IMG/VR virus record: IMGVR_UViG_3300024496_000058
Span: 1-38,076 of that record
DNA length: 38,076 nucleotides
Strand: one strand, 5' to 3'
Source: a virus
Below the pieces are notes generated by a model. It did no database searches, was not told the origin of the DNA, and was given only the letters and a program-made list of their open reading frames with translations. The stretch's first letter is position 1; each line of letters opens with the position of its first letter. Below are positions 18,203 to 27,606 of the stretch, one piece after another. Position numbers and translations under genes: made by a program.

Positions 18203-20278
18203 ATGGCAAACGAACAAAATATGGAACAAAACGACTTTGTAGAACCCACAGAATCAGACAAAGAATTAGTCTCTTTCGTGGTTGACCATTGCGACAGATG
18301 GCGTGACTACCGAGATAGCAACTACCTAGACGCTTGGACAGAATATGAGCGCATCTTCCGTGGAGAATGGGCAGAACAAGACGCTACACGGGAATCTGAG
18401 AGAAGTCGTCTGATCACCCCAGGCACTCAGCAAGCCGTGGAAACCCGTCACGCTGAAATCATGGAAGCCATCTTTGGTCAAGGCGAGTTCTTTGACATCA
18501 AAGACGATATTCAAGACTTAGACGGCAACCCCCTAGATGTTGGCAAACTGCGTGAGCAACTCATGGAGGATTTTGCCAAGGACAAGGTAAGAAAATCTAT
18601 CGACCAAGCGGTTTTGATGGGAGAAATCTATGGCATTGGCATAGGTGAAATCATTGTCAAGACTGAAAAAGAGTATTACCCTGCCACTCAGCCAATTATG
18701 GGGATGCCCACACAGGCGGCAATCGGAGTGATGGAAAAAGACCGCATTTCTGTGCGGATTAACCCAATCAACCCAAAGAACTTCCTGTTTGACCCCAATG
18801 GAACAAGCGTAGAAGACTGTATGGGTGTGGCAGTAGAGAAGTTTGTCTCTATCCACAAGATTGTCCAAGGCATAGAGGCAGGTGTTTACAGGAAAGTAGA
18901 CATCAATACCGATCCTGAAGATGCCGACTTAGAGCCAACCCAAGAATCCACCCAATACAAGGATCAAAAAGTCCGTTTGTTGACTTACTATGGACTTGTC
19001 CCAAGGGAATACCTTGAAAACACAGAAGAACAGAAGGATATTGTTGAACTTTTCCCAGAAAACTCTGTGGCAGAGGAATACACAGACTTAGTTGAAGCGA
19101 TTGTGGTCATTGCCAACGAGTCATTACTCCTAAAGGCAGAACCAAACCCCTACATGATGAAGGATCGTCCTATCATCACCTTCCAAGCCGATACTGTGCC
19201 AAACAGGATTGTGGGAAGAGGAACAGTAGAGAAAGCCTACAATATGCAAAAGGCAACGGATGCCCAAATCCGTAGTCATTTGGACTCCCTAGCCCTGACA
19301 ACTAGCCCCATGATAGCGATGGATGCGACTAGATTGCCACGGGGTGCTAAGTTTGAGGTCAAGCCTGGCAAGGCAATCCTCACCAATGGCGCACCTAACG
19401 ATATTTTGATGCCTTTCAAGTTCGGTACAACCGATCAAGGCAACATTGCCACCGCTACTTCCTTCCAAACCATGCTCTTACAGGCTACTGGAACGTTAGA
19501 TTCCCAAGGATTAGTCTCTGCCGTAGCCCGTGATGGTGGTCAAGGCGGTATGTCTATGGCGATTGCCTCCATTATCAAGAAGTACAAGCGCACTTTGGTG
19601 AACTTCCAAGAAGATTTCTTGATGCCGTTCATCAAAAAGGCGGCTTTCCGCTATATGCAATTCGATCCAGAGCGTTACCCTTCTGTGGACATGAACTTTG
19701 TACCAACGGCAAGCCTTGGAATCATTGCCCGTGAGTACGAACAACAGCAATTTATTGGTCTATTGCAGACTTTAGGGCCAAACACCCCTGTGATGCCTCT
19801 GATTCTCAAGGGAATTATTGGCAATAGTTCGTTTACTAATAGGTATGAACTGATGGATGCGTTGGACAAGATGAGCCAACCCGATCCACAAGCCCAACAA
19901 TTGCAACAAGCCCAACAACAATTGGCGTTACAAGCGGCACAGGCTCAGATTGCGGTCAGTACGACTCAAGCAGAGCAAAATAGGGCTGATGCGACTAAGA
20001 CAATGATAGAAGCACAGTTGTTGCCACAGGAAGTTCAGGCAAAAGTGACTAACTCTATGACTCAAAATTTGCCAAACTCAGATGAAGCGGCAAGTCGTGA
20101 GTTTGATAAGAGGGTTAAGATAGCCGAATTGATGCTCAAAGAAGCAGACATCAAGAACAAATCCAAGATTGTTGAAATGCAGATGGCAGACAAGCAAAAC
20201 AAAGTGCAAGGAATGGAGCAAGACTTCCTTGATCAACTGACAAAACAACTATCTTCAACCCAATCAAAGGGTGAATAA
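18203..20278 (+). CDS. Portal protein (podovirus type)
   Basis: 691 residues, the usual size for short-tailed phage portals. N-terminal region RWRDYRDSNYLDAWTEYERI, then ESERSRLITPGTQQAVETRH AEIMEAIFG. Middle: INPINPKNFLFDPNG and GRGTVEKAYNMQKATDAQIR. The C-terminal Gln/Ala-rich helical part (QQLQQAQQQLALQAAQAQIA) fits the barrel. It forms the 12-subunit DNA channel. Follows the terminase genes; its end overlaps the next start by 1 base. Confidence 0.88.
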   Translation: MANEQNMEQNDFVEPTESDKELVSFVVDHCDRWRDYRDSNYLDAWTEYERIFRGEWAEQDATRESERSRLITPGTQQAVETRHAEIMEAIFGQGEFFDIKDDIQDLDGNPLDVGKLREQLMEDFAKDKVRKSIDQAVLMGEIYGIGIGEIIVKTEKEYYPATQPIMGMPTQAAIGVMEKDRISVRINPINPKNFLFDPNGTSVEDCMGVAVEKFVSIHKIVQGIEAGVYRKVDINTDPEDADLEPTQESTQYKDQKVRLLTYYGLVPREYLENTEEQKDIVELFPENSVAEEYTDLVEAIVVIANESLLLKAEPNPYMMKDRPIITFQADTVPNRIVGRGTVEKAYNMQKATDAQIRSHLDSLALTTSPMIAMDATRLPRGAKFEVKPGKAILTNGAPNDILMPFKFGTTDQGNIATATSFQTMLLQATGTLDSQGLVSAVARDGGQGGMSMAIASIIKKYKRTLVNFQEDFLMPFIKKAAFRYMQFDPERYPSVDMNFVPTASLGIIAREYEQQQFIGLLQTLGPNTPVMPLILKGIIGNSSFTNRYELMDALDKMSQPDPQAQQLQQAQQQLALQAAQAQIAVSTTQAEQNRADATKTMIEAQLLPQEVQAKVTNSMTQNLPNSDEAASREFDKRVKIAELMLKEADIKNKSKIVEMQMADKQNKVQGMEQDFLDQLTKQLSSTQSKGE

Positions 20279-22605
20279 TGGATATTGAAAGCCTAGCCAA
20301 GGAGTTAATCCTCAAAAACATGAATCCTGAACAGCAATTGGCTGTTTTGGATGGGATTAAGGCTTCTGTTGCCCAAGCCAAAGAAGTTCAAAAGCAACGC
20401 ATTGGCGAAAATGTGGGTTTAGTCGTAGATGCACTAAAACGCATTGAATCAGACATTCGTGCTAGGTACGATGAAGTTGGAAATGCCATTGAACAACGGG
20501 TTGCCTCTATCAAAGATGGTAAAGACGGCAAAGACGGAAAGGACGGACGCAATGGCAGGGACGGGCGTGACGGAAAGCAAGGTGTTCAAGGAAATAGTGG
20601 CAAAGATGGCAGAGATGGGCGTGATGGGGTGGACGGGGTTGATGGTGTTAGTGTCACCTCTGCTCGTATCGATTTTGATGGTAGCCTTATTATTGGGTTG
20701 TCTAGTGGTGTTGAACTCAATGTTGGTGAAGTTGTTGCTCCTGACCTTGCGGAATCAATCAAAGTTATTACCAATGGCGGTGGTACTTCTCAGTCTGTAC
20801 TTGATACTCTAGCCTCCCTACAAACTCAGATAAACAACCTGATTCCTAGCCAAACAGGGAATTCAGGCAAGTTCTTGACAACCAATGGAAGCGCACTTTC
20901 TTGGGCTTCTGTGGCTGGTGGTTTGTCTTACCAAGGAACATGGAACGCAACCACCAATACTCCAACCCTAGCATCTAGCACAGGTACAAATGGTTACTAC
21001 TATGTAGTATCTGTTGCTGGTTCTACCAACCTTGATGGCATTACGGATTGGAAAGTAGGCGATTGGCTGATATTTAATGGTTCTACTTGGCAAAAGATTG
21101 ACCAATCGGAAACATTACAGACTCTTACATCCAATGATGCAAGTGTCACGATTACCACCACCAATTCCAATGATGATTTGGCGGTTTATTCTTCCCCAAG
21201 AGTGATTGCGACTGTTCGTAATGAGACAGGTGCTACGCTTACCAAGGGAACTGTTGTCTACATAAATGGCGCATCAGGAAACAAACCAACTGTCACAAAA
21301 GCCATTGCTTCTGGCGACCCAACATCTGCCCAGACTTATGGACTTATCTTTGCTGACATTGCCAATAACAACAATGGAAGTGCCATCCTCTCTGGTGACA
21401 TTTCAGGATTGGATACCTCTGCGTTTACCGCAGGGACTCAGTTATATCTAAGTTCTACAACGGCTGGTACATACACATCCACCAAGCAATATGCCCCAAA
21501 TCACCTTGTTTACATAGGTGTAGTTAGCCGTAGCCATGTTAATCAAGGGTCAATTGAGGTCAAGATTCAAAATGGTTACGAGTTAGAAGAACTCCACAAT
21601 GTCTCGGCTCAGTCCCCAAGCAACGGACAAACGCTGATCTATAACACTTCTACCTCTTTGTGGGAAAAGGCAAACTTAACCGCAGGAACAGGCATAAGTG
21701 TCACCAATGGTGCAGGGTCGATTACTGTTGCCAATACGGGGGTGACTTCTGTATCGGGAAGTACGGGAAGGATTACTTCTTCTGGTGGCGCAACCCCTAC
21801 CATAGACTTGGCAAGCGGAATTGTGACCGCAGGGACTACTGGTTCTTCTACCTTGATTCCTGTCATCACAGTTGACACTTATGGACGGGTAACAAGCATC
21901 ACAACTGCGTCTAATCCTCAAGGAACAGTTACTTCTGTCACAGGAACATCTCCATTAGCGTCTAGTGGGGGTGCTACTCCAGCGATTAGCCTATCAAGTG
22001 GCTATGGAGATACTCAGAATCCCTATGCGTCTAAGACTGCTAACTATGTTTTAGCCTCGCCCAATGGAAGCGCAGGAGTACCGACATTTAGGGCGATAGT
22101 TGCCGCAGATATTCCTACGCTGAACCAAAACACTACGGGAACTGCAAGCAATGTGACAGGAACTGTGGCAATTGCCAATGGTGGAACAGGACAAACTACT
22201 GCAACATCTGCCTTCAATGCACTTGCTCCAAGTCAGACAAGCAATTCAGGCAAATACCTCACGACTGATGGAACGAACACAAGTTGGGCGACAGTCAATG
22301 CAGGTGCATCGCTAAGTAACGACACATCTACATCAAGCAATTTGTATCCTTTGTTTGCAAGTGCAACAACAGGAACGCCAACGACTATTTACACAAGCAA
22401 TGCCAAGTATTTGTATAAGCCAAGTACGGGTGAGTTGAGTGTTAATGCGCCTGTGGCAAGCAATGGCATATTTGTAAACAATGCAACAGTTGGGACAAGT
22501 TACACAATTGCTAGTGGATACAACGGACACTCGGTTGGGCCTGTAACTTTGGGGTCGGGGGTGGCGGTAACTGTCGCATCAGGCCAACGCTGGTTGGTCT
22601 TATAA
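20278..22605 (+). CDS. Collagen-like tail fibre protein
   Basis: 775 residues. An N-terminal helical region (1-78) is followed by Gly-X-Y repeats at about 81-123 (mostly KDG and RDG), a trimer-forming collagen-like stalk. Then long Ser/Thr/Gly-rich beta repeats. The motif NSGKxLTTxG-x-x-x-SWA occurs twice (DNA around 20860 and 22245), and TNGYYYVVSVAGSTNLDGIT is a known fibre-type segment. The end (GPVTLGSGVAVTVASGQRWL) is typical of phage receptor-binding tips. Likely host-recognition fibre, placed unusually between portal and scaffold. Confidence 0.8.
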   Translation: MDIESLAKELILKNMNPEQQLAVLDGIKASVAQAKEVQKQRIGENVGLVVDALKRIESDIRARYDEVGNAIEQRVASIKDGKDGKDGKDGRNGRDGRDGKQGVQGNSGKDGRDGRDGVDGVDGVSVTSARIDFDGSLIIGLSSGVELNVGEVVAPDLAESIKVITNGGGTSQSVLDTLASLQTQINNLIPSQTGNSGKFLTTNGSALSWASVAGGLSYQGTWNATTNTPTLASSTGTNGYYYVVSVAGSTNLDGITDWKVGDWLIFNGSTWQKIDQSETLQTLTSNDASVTITTTNSNDDLAVYSSPRVIATVRNETGATLTKGTVVYINGASGNKPTVTKAIASGDPTSAQTYGLIFADIANNNNGSAILSGDISGLDTSAFTAGTQLYLSSTTAGTYTSTKQYAPNHLVYIGVVSRSHVNQGSIEVKIQNGYELEELHNVSAQSPSNGQTLIYNTSTSLWEKANLTAGTGISVTNGAGSITVANTGVTSVSGSTGRITSSGGATPTIDLASGIVTAGTTGSSTLIPVITVDTYGRVTSITTASNPQGTVTSVTGTSPLASSGGATPAISLSSGYGDTQNPYASKTANYVLASPNGSAGVPTFRAIVAADIPTLNQNTTGTASNVTGTVAIANGGTGQTTATSAFNALAPSQTSNSGKYLTTDGTNTSWATVNAGASLSNDTSTSSNLYPLFASATTGTPTTIYTSNAKYLYKPSTGELSVNAPVASNGIFVNNATVGTSYTIASGYNGHSVGPVTLGSGVAVTVASGQRWLVL

Positions 22606-22614
22606 AGGATAAGC

Positions 22615-23208
22615 ATGGCAGATTTAGTTCTCTCAGGAAACACATCAGGTGCTATCACAATCAGCGCACCCGCAGTTGCTGGTACAAATACACTAACACT
22701 TCCAGCACAGACAGCAACTTTAGCCACACTAACTACTCCATCGTTTGCAACAACCATTGGTGTTGGAGGTGCTACTGCATCGGCTAGTGGTGCTGGTATA
22801 TCTTTCCCCGCAACTCAATCTGCATCATCTGACGCAAACACACTAGATGATTATGAGGAAGGGACTTGGACACCAGTACCAGCCCCAGTTTCAGGTTCAA
22901 TTACTTCTTATACAACAGCAAATACTTCTTATACAAAAATTGGTCGTTTTGTTCAAGCAACCGCTAGAGTAACAATCACCAATGTTGGAACGGCATCATC
23001 ATATTTAACAATTTCAGGGTTGCCGTTTACCGCTGGTAGCACATTTCAATTGCCTTCTATAGTAAGAGAGGGTGGTTTAACTGGAAATATCTACCAAGGA
23101 TATATTGATGGTGGTGGCACTACGGTTACGGTTCAAACTTTAACTGGGTCTGCCCCAACATATTCAAATAATATGTCTTTGTCACTAAATATGATTTATT
23201 TTGTATAA
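22615..23208 (+). CDS. Tail fibre/receptor-binding protein
   Basis: 197 residues: MADLVLSGNTSGAITISAPA, GAGISFPATQSASSDANTLD and DYEEGTWTPV, then a beta-rich C-terminal domain. The ANTLDDYEEGTWTP segment is a hallmark of short phage fibre tips. Probably an accessory fibre alongside the collagen-like one. Confidence 0.7.
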   Translation: MADLVLSGNTSGAITISAPAVAGTNTLTLPAQTATLATLTTPSFATTIGVGGATASASGAGISFPATQSASSDANTLDDYEEGTWTPVPAPVSGSITSYTTANTSYTKIGRFVQATARVTITNVGTASSYLTISGLPFTAGSTFQLPSIVREGGLTGNIYQGYIDGGGTTVTVQTLTGSAPTYSNNMSLSLNMIYFV

Positions 23209-23218
23209 GGAACACACC

Positions 23219-23470
23219 ATGTCACTAACCAAAACAACCACAGTTGACCAAATTACAGTTACAGAAAACGGTTTCGTTCTATATCGTGAAGCCACACGCA
23301 TCATGGAAGATGGCAACGAGATAAGCAAGACATTCCACCGCAGTAGCCTTGCGCCTGGGCAAGACTTGACTGGTCAACCAGAGCAAGTCGTGTCTATTTG
23401 CAATGTAGTGTGGACACCAGAAGTTATTTCTGCATACCAAGCACAAGTTGAAGCACAGGCAACAGAATGA
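23219..23470 (+). CDS. Small tail-region protein
   Basis: 83 residues from ATG 23219, with AAGGA upstream: MSLTKTTTVDQITVTENGFV, LYREATRIMEDGNEISKTFH. Beta-rich N-terminus and helical end. Such proteins often lie between fibre genes in phages; exact role unknown. The stop overlaps the next start. Confidence 0.65.
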   Translation: MSLTKTTTVDQITVTENGFVLYREATRIMEDGNEISKTFHRSSLAPGQDLTGQPEQVVSICNVVWTPEVISAYQAQVEAQATE

Positions 23471-24498
23471 GTACCATATCATCAGGAACAACCTCTACCA
23501 CCACATTAGTCCATAGTGGTGACACGACAGGCTCACTTGTTTTCAAGACAAATGACACGGGTTCTGGCGGTACAACTGCTATGACTATTGATACCTCACA
23601 GAATGTGGGGATTGGTACTACTACACCAGCACAAAAACTTCATATTCAGCAAACATCTGCCGCTTCTTCTTTAACGCAACTGGTGTTGCAAAATGCAGAT
23701 AACACAACAGGAACAGGAAGTGCTTTAGGGTTTGCAAATCACACATCAAGCGGTCTTTTAACTGGAAAAGTTGAAGGTGCTATTGATGGGGCTAATTCTT
23801 ATTCAATGCGTTTTTACACCTACCAAAGTGGTTTAAATGAGCGTATGCGTATCGACTCTAGCGGTAACTTGCTAGTGGGGACTACAAGTGCAGATGCTAA
23901 ATTTGTTGTTAGCGGTTCTGCAACTTCTGGATGGGGGGCAAGACTACTTCAATCTGCGGGTTCTGGAACTCCCCAAGGTTTACAAGTTGTTGTTGGTCAA
24001 AATTCATCAAATGAAGTTTTTCAATGCGCCCAAGGAACTTCTTTTACTAGTCCTACGAACTTATTCAAAGTAACAGGAAATGGACTTATAAATACTGGAA
24101 CAGCAACAAGTTCTCCATATAACAATACAACTGCTTCTGCCGCAAACATGGTTGTTACTAGTGCTGGAGATTTGCAACGCTCTACATCATCTCTTAAATA
24201 CAAAAAGAATGTTCAAGATGCAACACATGGTCTTGCCGATGTGTTGAAACTACGAGCAGTCACATACGAGGGCAAAGCAGAAACCGATGTTGGAAAGACC
24301 TTTGGTGGTTTGATTGCAGAAGAAGTCCACGATGCTGGCTTAACAGAGTTTGTGCAATACGCAGAAGATGGAACACCAGACGCTTTGGCATACGGCAACA
24401 TGGTTTCCTTGTGCATTAAGTCCATCCAAGAACTCAAAGCCCTTGTAGATTTACAAGCCACAGAGATTGCAGAACTGAAAGCAAAGGTGGGCGCATGA
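23467..24498 (+). CDS. Tail fibre with C-terminal S74 chaperone/peptidase domain
   Basis: 343 residues. Ser/Thr-rich fibre part with NVGIGTTTPAQKLHI and RMRIDSSGNLLVGTT repeats. A C-terminal peptidase S74 domain follows from TSSLKYKKNVQDA (candidate Ser-Lys dyad), through GKTFGGLIAEEVHDAGL, to MVSLCIKSIQELKALV and a coiled coil. The domain helps the fibre trimerise and then cleaves itself off. ATGA overlaps at both ends. Confidence 0.85.
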   Translation: MSTISSGTTSTTTLVHSGDTTGSLVFKTNDTGSGGTTAMTIDTSQNVGIGTTTPAQKLHIQQTSAASSLTQLVLQNADNTTGTGSALGFANHTSSGLLTGKVEGAIDGANSYSMRFYTYQSGLNERMRIDSSGNLLVGTTSADAKFVVSGSATSGWGARLLQSAGSGTPQGLQVVVGQNSSNEVFQCAQGTSFTSPTNLFKVTGNGLINTGTATSSPYNNTTASAANMVVTSAGDLQRSTSSLKYKKNVQDATHGLADVLKLRAVTYEGKAETDVGKTFGGLIAEEVHDAGLTEFVQYAEDGTPDALAYGNMVSLCIKSIQELKALVDLQATEIAELKAKVGA

Positions 24499-24734
24499 CA
24501 CCAGAACTTCAAAGGTACTATGAAAGCCGCTTTTCCATGATGGCTACGGACGGGTGGAAGGATTTGATGGAGGATATTGACAACATGATGGAATCGTTGA
24601 ACAATATTAGTACAATCCCTGACGAAAAAAGCCTACAATTCAAAAAAGGCGAACTTTCCATACTTGTTTGGCTAAAAACCTTGAGAGAGGTCAGTAAACG
24701 GGCTTATGAGGAATTAAATGTTGAAAATGTATGA
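24495..24734 (+). CDS. Conserved small phage protein (79 aa)
   Basis: MTPELQRYYESRFSMMATDG then WKDLMEDIDNMMESLNNIST. Helical; ends VSKRAYEELN. I recall similar short proteins in podovirus structural regions, without known function. It overlaps the next gene by 17 bases. Confidence 0.7.
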   Translation: MTPELQRYYESRFSMMATDGWKDLMEDIDNMMESLNNISTIPDEKSLQFKKGELSILVWLKTLREVSKRAYEELNVENV

Positions 24735-24948
24735 TTTTGTCTGCGTTTGTGGACAACTCACGGAGAAATTGGTTGGTTATGAGACAACTCAAGTTCCGTG
24801 TGGGGGTTGCGGAGAGGTAGCACTCAAAGCAATCTCTGCTCCGAAGTTCAAGTTAGAAGGGTGGTCTGGGAATTTCCCTAGTGCGGCAAACCAATTTGAC
24901 CGCATCCATCGTGAAAAACTGAGAGCGGAGCAAAAGGCGAACTCATAA
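24718..24948 (+). CDS. FmdB-like zinc-ribbon protein
   Basis: 76 residues: MYDFVCVCGQ with CVC, then VPCGGCGEVALK with a second Cys pair, and the conserved SAPKFKLEGWSGNFPSAANQ followed by FDRIHREKL. This is a common phage variant of the FmdB ribbon, of unknown role, often near capsid genes. The start at 24718 has GAGG 7 bases upstream. Confidence 0.75.
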   Translation: MLKMYDFVCVCGQLTEKLVGYETTQVPCGGCGEVALKAISAPKFKLEGWSGNFPSAANQFDRIHREKLRAEQKANS

Positions 24949-25009
24949 ACACTTGTCGAGTTCATGTGTAATCTCCTAGAACCCATTGGTGGCAGGAAAA
25001 GGAAACAGT

Positions 25010-25765
25010 ATGTTGATTGACAATCCAGACGAGATGTCTAGCGAGTTAGAGGCAGAAGAAGCGAAGATTCAAGACCAAATTGAAGTAGATGATACTAAGA
25101 TTCCTGAGAAATATAGGAATAAAAACTTAGAAGACATCATCAAAATGCACCAAGAGGCTGAAAAGTTGATTGGTAAACAGGCTCAAGAGGTTGGAGAAGT
25201 TCGCAAACTTGCTGATGAACTCATTAAGCAAAATCTCGGTCAGAAAGTCCAACACGCTGAAGTTGAACCTGAAGTAGACTTTTTTGAGAATCCTCAGAAG
25301 GCGATTCAGAGTACGGTGGATAGACATCCCGATGTCTTGGCGGCTAAACAAGCGGCTAGTGACTTCAAAAGGATGCAGATTCAGCAAAAGTTAGCGCAAG
25401 AACACCCTGATTATCAGCAAATATCTGCTGATCCAGAGTTCGTAAATTGGGTTAAATCCTCCAATGTACGGATGGCGTTGTATGCGAAGGCTGATGGTGA
25501 ATTTGACTACGATAGTGCTAATGAATTGTTATCTACCTTCAAACAGTTGCGTGGCGTTAAGACTAAACAAGTGACTTCTGACGCAGAGTCAAATCGCAAG
25601 AATAGTCTCAAGGCGGCATCTGTGGATGTAGGTGGATCGGGTGAATCAGGCAAGCGTACTTACAGGAGGGCTGACCTAATTCGGCTAAAAATGACCGATC
25701 CTGACAGATACGAGGCACTTTCTGCGGAAATCATGCAAGCGTATGCTGAAGGACGGGTGAAGTAA
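25010..25765 (+). CDS. Putative capsid scaffolding protein
   Basis: 251 residues. The start at 25010 (MLIDNPDEMSSELEAEEAKI) has AAGGA 6 bases upstream and is preferred over a GTG at 24986. Highly charged, mostly helical and coiled-coil-prone (DIIKMHQEAEKLIGKQAQEV), no membrane segments, basic C-terminal part (KRTYRRADLIRLKMTD). Directly upstream of the coat protein, as phage scaffolds usually are. Function from position and composition. Confidence 0.7.
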   Translation: MLIDNPDEMSSELEAEEAKIQDQIEVDDTKIPEKYRNKNLEDIIKMHQEAEKLIGKQAQEVGEVRKLADELIKQNLGQKVQHAEVEPEVDFFENPQKAIQSTVDRHPDVLAAKQAASDFKRMQIQQKLAQEHPDYQQISADPEFVNWVKSSNVRMALYAKADGEFDYDSANELLSTFKQLRGVKTKQVTSDAESNRKNSLKAASVDVGGSGESGKRTYRRADLIRLKMTDPDRYEALSAEIMQAYAEGRVK

Positions 25766-25791
25766 GTTATTGATTCTTAAGGAGAATTAAC

Positions 25792-26763
25792 ATGGCGACA
25801 GCATTTTCCCCCGCAAATAACGTAACAGTAACGTCTGCGGCTAATTTCATCCCTGAAATTTGGTCAGACGAGATTATTGCGTCTTATAAGAAAAACCTCG
25901 TTTTGGCTAACCTAGTCATGCGTATGAACTTCAAGGGCAAGAAGGGTGACACAGTTCACATTCCAGCACCTGTTCGTGGTTCTGCGTCTGCCAAGGGTGC
26001 AACCAACGCTGTGACTTTGATTGTTAACACCGAGTCTGAAGTCCAAGTGTCTATCAACAAACACTATGAATATAGCCGTTTGATCGAAGACATCGTTGAA
26101 GCACAAGCCTTGAATAGCCTACGTAGTTTCTACACAGGTGACGCAGGTTACGCTTTGGCTAAACAAGTCGATACTGACTTAGTACAGTTAGGTCGTGCCT
26201 TCAATGGTGCAACCATCGGTACAGACGACTATGCAACCTCTTCCTCTTCTACCAAGGCATACATTGGTGGTGACGGAACGACTGCATACAACAGTTCTAC
26301 CTCTAACGCTTCTGCTCTGACAGATGCCGCTATCCGTAGAACCATTCAACGCCTTGACGACAACGATGTTCCTATGGACGGTCGTTTCTTCGTCATCCCA
26401 CCCTCAAGCCGTAACACCTTGATGGGCTTGGCTCGTTACACCGAACAGGCTTTCGTGGGTAATGGCGATGCAATCCGCAATGGCGAGATTGGTAACTTGT
26501 ACGGTATCCCCGTATTTGTTTCCTCTAACGCTGATACGGGCGCAGGTAACTCTGGTGCTGACCGCATTTGCTTGATGGGTCACAAAGAGGCTATGGTCTT
26601 GGTTGAACAGCAAGCAGTTCGCTCACAGACTCAGTACAAACAAGAGTACCTCGGTACATTGTTTACATCTGACACTCTGTATGGCGTAGCCGCCTTGCGT
26701 ACCTTGGCATCTACTGGTGCGGCTAAGTCCTCATCTGCATTTGCTTTGGCAGTACCAGCCTAA
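25792..26763 (+). CDS. Major capsid protein
   Basis: 323 residues, with the strong leader AAGGAGAATTAAC. MATAFSPANNVTVTSAANFI, IIASYKKNLVLANLVMRMNF, HYEYSRLIEDIVEAQALNSL, and KQEYLGTLFTSDTLYGVAAL near the end. The arrangement (N-terminal arm, then a long helix with tail-like TDLVQLGRAFNG) fits an HK97-fold coat of short-tailed phages. Followed by a terminator, typical of the most highly expressed gene. Confidence 0.85.
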   Translation: MATAFSPANNVTVTSAANFIPEIWSDEIIASYKKNLVLANLVMRMNFKGKKGDTVHIPAPVRGSASAKGATNAVTLIVNTESEVQVSINKHYEYSRLIEDIVEAQALNSLRSFYTGDAGYALAKQVDTDLVQLGRAFNGATIGTDDYATSSSSTKAYIGGDGTTAYNSSTSNASALTDAAIRRTIQRLDDNDVPMDGRFFVIPPSSRNTLMGLARYTEQAFVGNGDAIRNGEIGNLYGIPVFVSSNADTGAGNSGADRICLMGHKEAMVLVEQQAVRSQTQYKQEYLGTLFTSDTLYGVAALRTLASTGAAKSSSAFALAVPA

Positions 26764-26772
26764 TTGCAGTTG

Positions 26773-26799
26773 CTCCCCCCGTAACTGGGGGGTCTTTTT
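26773..26799 (+). terminator. Intrinsic terminator after the coat gene
   Basis: CCCCCC (26775-26780), loop GTAACT, GGGGGG (26787-26792), then TCTTTTT. It lies 10 bases past the coat stop; partial readthrough would lower expression of later genes. Confidence 0.85.
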
Positions 26800-26821
26800 A
26801 AACTTTAATTAGGAGAAATAA

Positions 26822-27145
26822 ATGGCAACGGCTTCTTCCGTAACGACTCGCAGAGGTAATGACTCATTCCGTGGTCTTTTCTCTGATACATGGGCTGTGA
26901 CAGCAACGCTGAACGCAGGTTCATTGGCTGACGGGGCAGGTGAGACTGATGACATCACAGTACCAGGCGTAGCCTTGGGCGACATGGTGATTGGTGCATC
27001 TTTGGGCGTGGATTTGGTTGGTTTAACTGTGACAGGGTATGTCTCTGCCGCAAACACAGTCAAGTTCCGTATCCAAAACGAATCAACTGCTACTGTTGAC
27101 TTAGCGTCAACCACATTGCGACTAGTTGTAGTTCGCATGGTCTAA
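26822..27145 (+). CDS. Putative capsid decoration protein
   Basis: 107 residues, beta-rich, Ala/Thr/Val-rich: MATASSVTTRRGNDSFRGLF, VPGVALGDMVIGASLGVDLV. Similar small proteins directly after the coat gene serve as head decoration or fibre proteins. SD AGGAG is strong. Sits between two terminators. Confidence 0.55.
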   Translation: MATASSVTTRRGNDSFRGLFSDTWAVTATLNAGSLADGAGETDDITVPGVALGDMVIGASLGVDLVGLTVTGYVSAANTVKFRIQNESTATVDLASTTLRLVVVRMV

Positions 27146-27174
27146 AAGGAAGGGGGGTTTATCTCCCCTTTCTT
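27146..27174 (+). terminator. Terminator-like hairpin after the decoration gene
   Basis: AAGGAAGGGG (27146-27155) pairs with CCCCTTTCTT (27165-27174), with one G-T pair and a 9-base loop. The 3' arm itself is T-rich. Begins at the stop codon. Confidence 0.55.
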
Positions 27175-27190
27175 CTATTAAGGAATACCT

Positions 27191-27394
27191 ATGGCTTTGT
27201 TCAAATGTAAGCGTAGCGGAACTGTGATTGAATTCTCAGCGCAACACGACATTGACGAGATGAAACGTCATCCCGAATATGAGTATGTGGATAACTCTAT
27301 TGTGGTGGAAGATGTCAAAGACGATGGAACAAGGCACACAATTACTCTTAAAAAACCTATTGGCAGACCCCGTAGGGAACAGGTGATGTTATGA
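27191..27394 (+). CDS. Small hypothetical protein (67 aa)
   Basis: MALFKCKRSGTVIEFSAQHD then IDEMKRHPEYEYVD. A recurrent short phage protein with KCKRSG and an EM-K-x-HPEYE motif; unknown function. ATGA overlap with the next gene. Confidence 0.65.
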   Translation: MALFKCKRSGTVIEFSAQHDIDEMKRHPEYEYVDNSIVVEDVKDDGTRHTITLKKPIGRPRREQVML

Positions 27395-27597
27395 GTGACG
27401 ATATAAGTGCAAGAGAGTTTGGCAAGTTGGAAGCCCAAGTAGAGGCTCTCCAGAACGAAGTTCACCAATTATCCAAGGATGTCAAGGCTTTGCTAGAGTT
27501 GGCAAACAAGGGCAAAGGTGGCTTTTGGACGGGGATGATGATTGCCTCGACTATTGGTGGATTTATTACCTTTGTTGGTGGAAAGTTTATAAAGTAA
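27391..27597 (+). CDS. Small membrane protein with coiled coil (possible holin or hydrolase helper)
   Basis: 68 residues. A heptad-rich N-terminal part (FGKLEAQVEALQNEVHQLSK) and one C-terminal membrane helix (MMIASTIGGFITFVGGKFI) ending in Lys. The layout resembles some phage holin-like proteins. It is far from the lysis genes, so a virion or membrane role is equally possible. Confidence 0.55.
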   Translation: MSDDISAREFGKLEAQVEALQNEVHQLSKDVKALLELANKGKGGFWTGMMIASTIGGFITFVGGKFIK

Positions 27598-27606
27598 GGG
27601 ATTTAT

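Noticed and set aside
20586-20774. Leftward frame opposite the collagen-like region
   Set aside because: Open only because the Gly-X-Y repeat DNA lacks stops on the other strand.
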